NCBI RefSeq assembly: GCF_009671205.1
Contig: NZ_CP045309.1
Location: forward strand, 5,270,001 to 5,334,000
Length of the DNA stretch: 64,000 nt
Direction: 5' to 3'
Source of the DNA: Micromonospora terminaliae
GTDB lineage: Bacteria > Actinomycetota > Actinomycetes > Mycobacteriales > Micromonosporaceae
In this document: one piece after another, positions 63,150 through 64,000 of the stretch
Layout: every line of letters starts with the position of its first letter
Numbering within the stretch: position 1 is the stretch's first letter
Translations under genes and position numbers: made by a program
The notes under the pieces: generated by a model
The model's input: only the letters and a program-made list of their open reading frames with translations
Told to the model about the DNA's origin: nothing
Databases searched by the model: none

Positions 63150-64000
63150 TCAGCGACCGGCCGGCACGGCCGCAGAGGCGGCCGGGGCGGGGGCTTCCAC
63201 CGGCCGGCGCCGGCCGAGCATCCCCTGTGCGACGGCCACTCCCACCAGCACGATCAGCGCGCCCACCGGCTGGTGCCAGTTCATCCGCTCGCCGAGCACC
63301 ACCGCGCCGACCAGCACCGCGAACACCGGGATCAGGTACGTGACGGTGGACGCCGTGCTCGCACCGGCGAGCCGGATGTTGCGCAGGTTGATCACGAAGG
63401 CCAGCCCGGTGCCGAGCGCGCCGAGCGCCAGCACGGACGCCACCACCTTCGCGGACAGCCCGGTCGGCACCGGCGGCGCGCCCGCCACCAGCGGCGCCAC
63501 CACCGCGAGCTGCGCGGTCGCCACCAGCAACTGCGCGGCCGAGAGCGACAGCCCGGAGTACGCGCTGCCGGCGATGAACTTCTTCTGGTACGGGATCGCC
63601 ACCCCGTAGCAGGCGGCCGCCCCGAGGCACATGAGCTGGCCGATGAAGTGCGAACCGCCCACGCCCTCCCAGACGCCGAGCACCACGAGCACGCCGGCGA
63701 AGCCCAGCCCCAGCCCGACCGCGCGGCGCACGGTCAGCCGCTCGGTGCGGAACACCAGCACCGCCAGCGGCAGCACGATCAGCGGCGTGGTGGCGTTCCA
63801 GATGCCGGCGAGCATCGACTCGACCCGCTGCTCGCCGAAGCCGAACAGGGTGAACGGCAGTGCGACGCCGAAGGCGGCGACCACCACGAGGTGCGCCCAG
63901 ACCCGGGGCTCGCGGGGCAGCCGGTCACGCAGGACGGCCAGCACCACCAGCAGCGTGGCCGCGCCGGTGGCCACGCGGTAGAGGGTGAGGTGCAGCGGGT
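63150..64000 (-). CDS. EamA/DMT-family transporter, 5' end outside the window
   Basis: At least 283 residues of a drug/metabolite transporter with about nine visible helices in two EamA repeats. The frame is open to the right edge (codons for PLHLTLYRVATGAAT precede the first internal start), so the N-terminal helix lies beyond the window. Features include GIWNATTPLIVLPLAVLVF, LGAAACYGVAIPYQKKF and TYLIPVFAVLVGAVVLGERM. Short Ala/Pro-rich tail. Substrate unknown. Confidence 0.9.
   Translation of the reverse strand, partial: PLHLTLYRVATGAATLLVVLAVLRDRLPREPRVWAHLVVVAAFGVALPFTLFGFGEQRVESMLAGIWNATTPLIVLPLAVLVFRTERLTVRRAVGLGLGFAGVLVVLGVWEGVGGSHFIGQLMCLGAAACYGVAIPYQKKFIAGSAYSGLSLSAAQLLVATAQLAVVAPLVAGAPPVPTGLSAKVVASVLALGALGTGLAFVINLRNIRLAGASTASTVTYLIPVFAVLVGAVVLGERMNWHQPVGALIVLVGVAVAQGMLGRRRPVEAPAPAASAAVPAGR

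Overview
The window is chromosomal DNA from a very GC-rich actinomycete. Codon use, the gene order and the family make-up all point to Micromonosporaceae, most likely Micromonospora. The layout resembles a Micromonospora core chromosome: the mycobacterial-type block ArsA-like ATPase / whiB4 (wblA) / ponA2 / metallophosphoesterase at the left, lysC-asd, leuA, recR-ebfC-dnaX-SRP RNA-tRNA-Ser, deoD, and tadA with its actinobacterial partner. About 61 protein genes, one leader peptide, three tRNAs and one SRP RNA are supported. Many long open frames on the opposite strand of real genes are GC-driven artefacts and are left out.

Layout. 1-4.3 kb: truncated ArsA-type ATPase, WhiB regulator and a bifunctional PASTA penicillin-binding protein. 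4.5-12.2 kb: an accessory block of an AfsR-type regulator lacking TPRs, two small secreted proteins, a 1430-residue secreted transglycosylase/golvesin-like protein and a small membrane protein whose gene holds a perfect 20-bp inverted repeat. 12.2-13.8 kb: YqeY, metallophosphoesterase, tRNA-Pro. 14-16.7 kb: ECF sigma factor with an overlapping membrane partner, and a Ca2+/H+ exchanger. 17.4-20.7 kb: an unusual two-gene unit of an acidic, aromatic-free repeat protein and a PqqD-like/M50 membrane metalloprotease with a secreted CRDC domain; this is the best candidate for an undescribed system. 20.7-29.2 kb: MFS pump, secreted 5'-nucleotidase, alpha/beta hydrolase, secreted proteins, phosphodiesterase and a GAF-GGDEF diguanylate cyclase. 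29.3-31.7 kb: asd and lysC. 31.9-40.3 kb: lipoprotein, nitroreductase, regulator/MFS pair, leuA with a CTT-rich leader peptide, DHA2 pump and a secreted HNH nuclease. 40.4-46.3 kb: a dppABCDF-type peptide importer. 46.7-51 kb: recR, ebfC, dnaX, SRP RNA, tRNA-Ser(GGA). 51.1-57.1 kb: SDR, MFS/ArsR pair, two coupled unknown genes and a membrane NACHT ATPase that runs into tRNA-Ser(CGA). 57.2-64 kb: deoD, TetR/thioesterase operon, tadA operon, M23 lipoprotein, PHP-domain protein and a truncated EamA transporter.

The most notable non-coding signals are: a 35-bp motif shared (31/35) by two distant intergenic regions, combining a TCCACAG/CTGTGGA palindrome with a LexA-box-like half; the leuA leader with three consecutive CTT codons; perfect 20-bp inverted repeats at 11981-12024 and 29215-29288; a 40-bp tandem duplication of the SDR gene's 3' end that also supplies the stop codon of the convergent MFS gene; and strong hairpin terminators, several of which sit inside the 3' end of the opposing gene. 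Functions are assigned from motifs and known families by reading; no database search was run.
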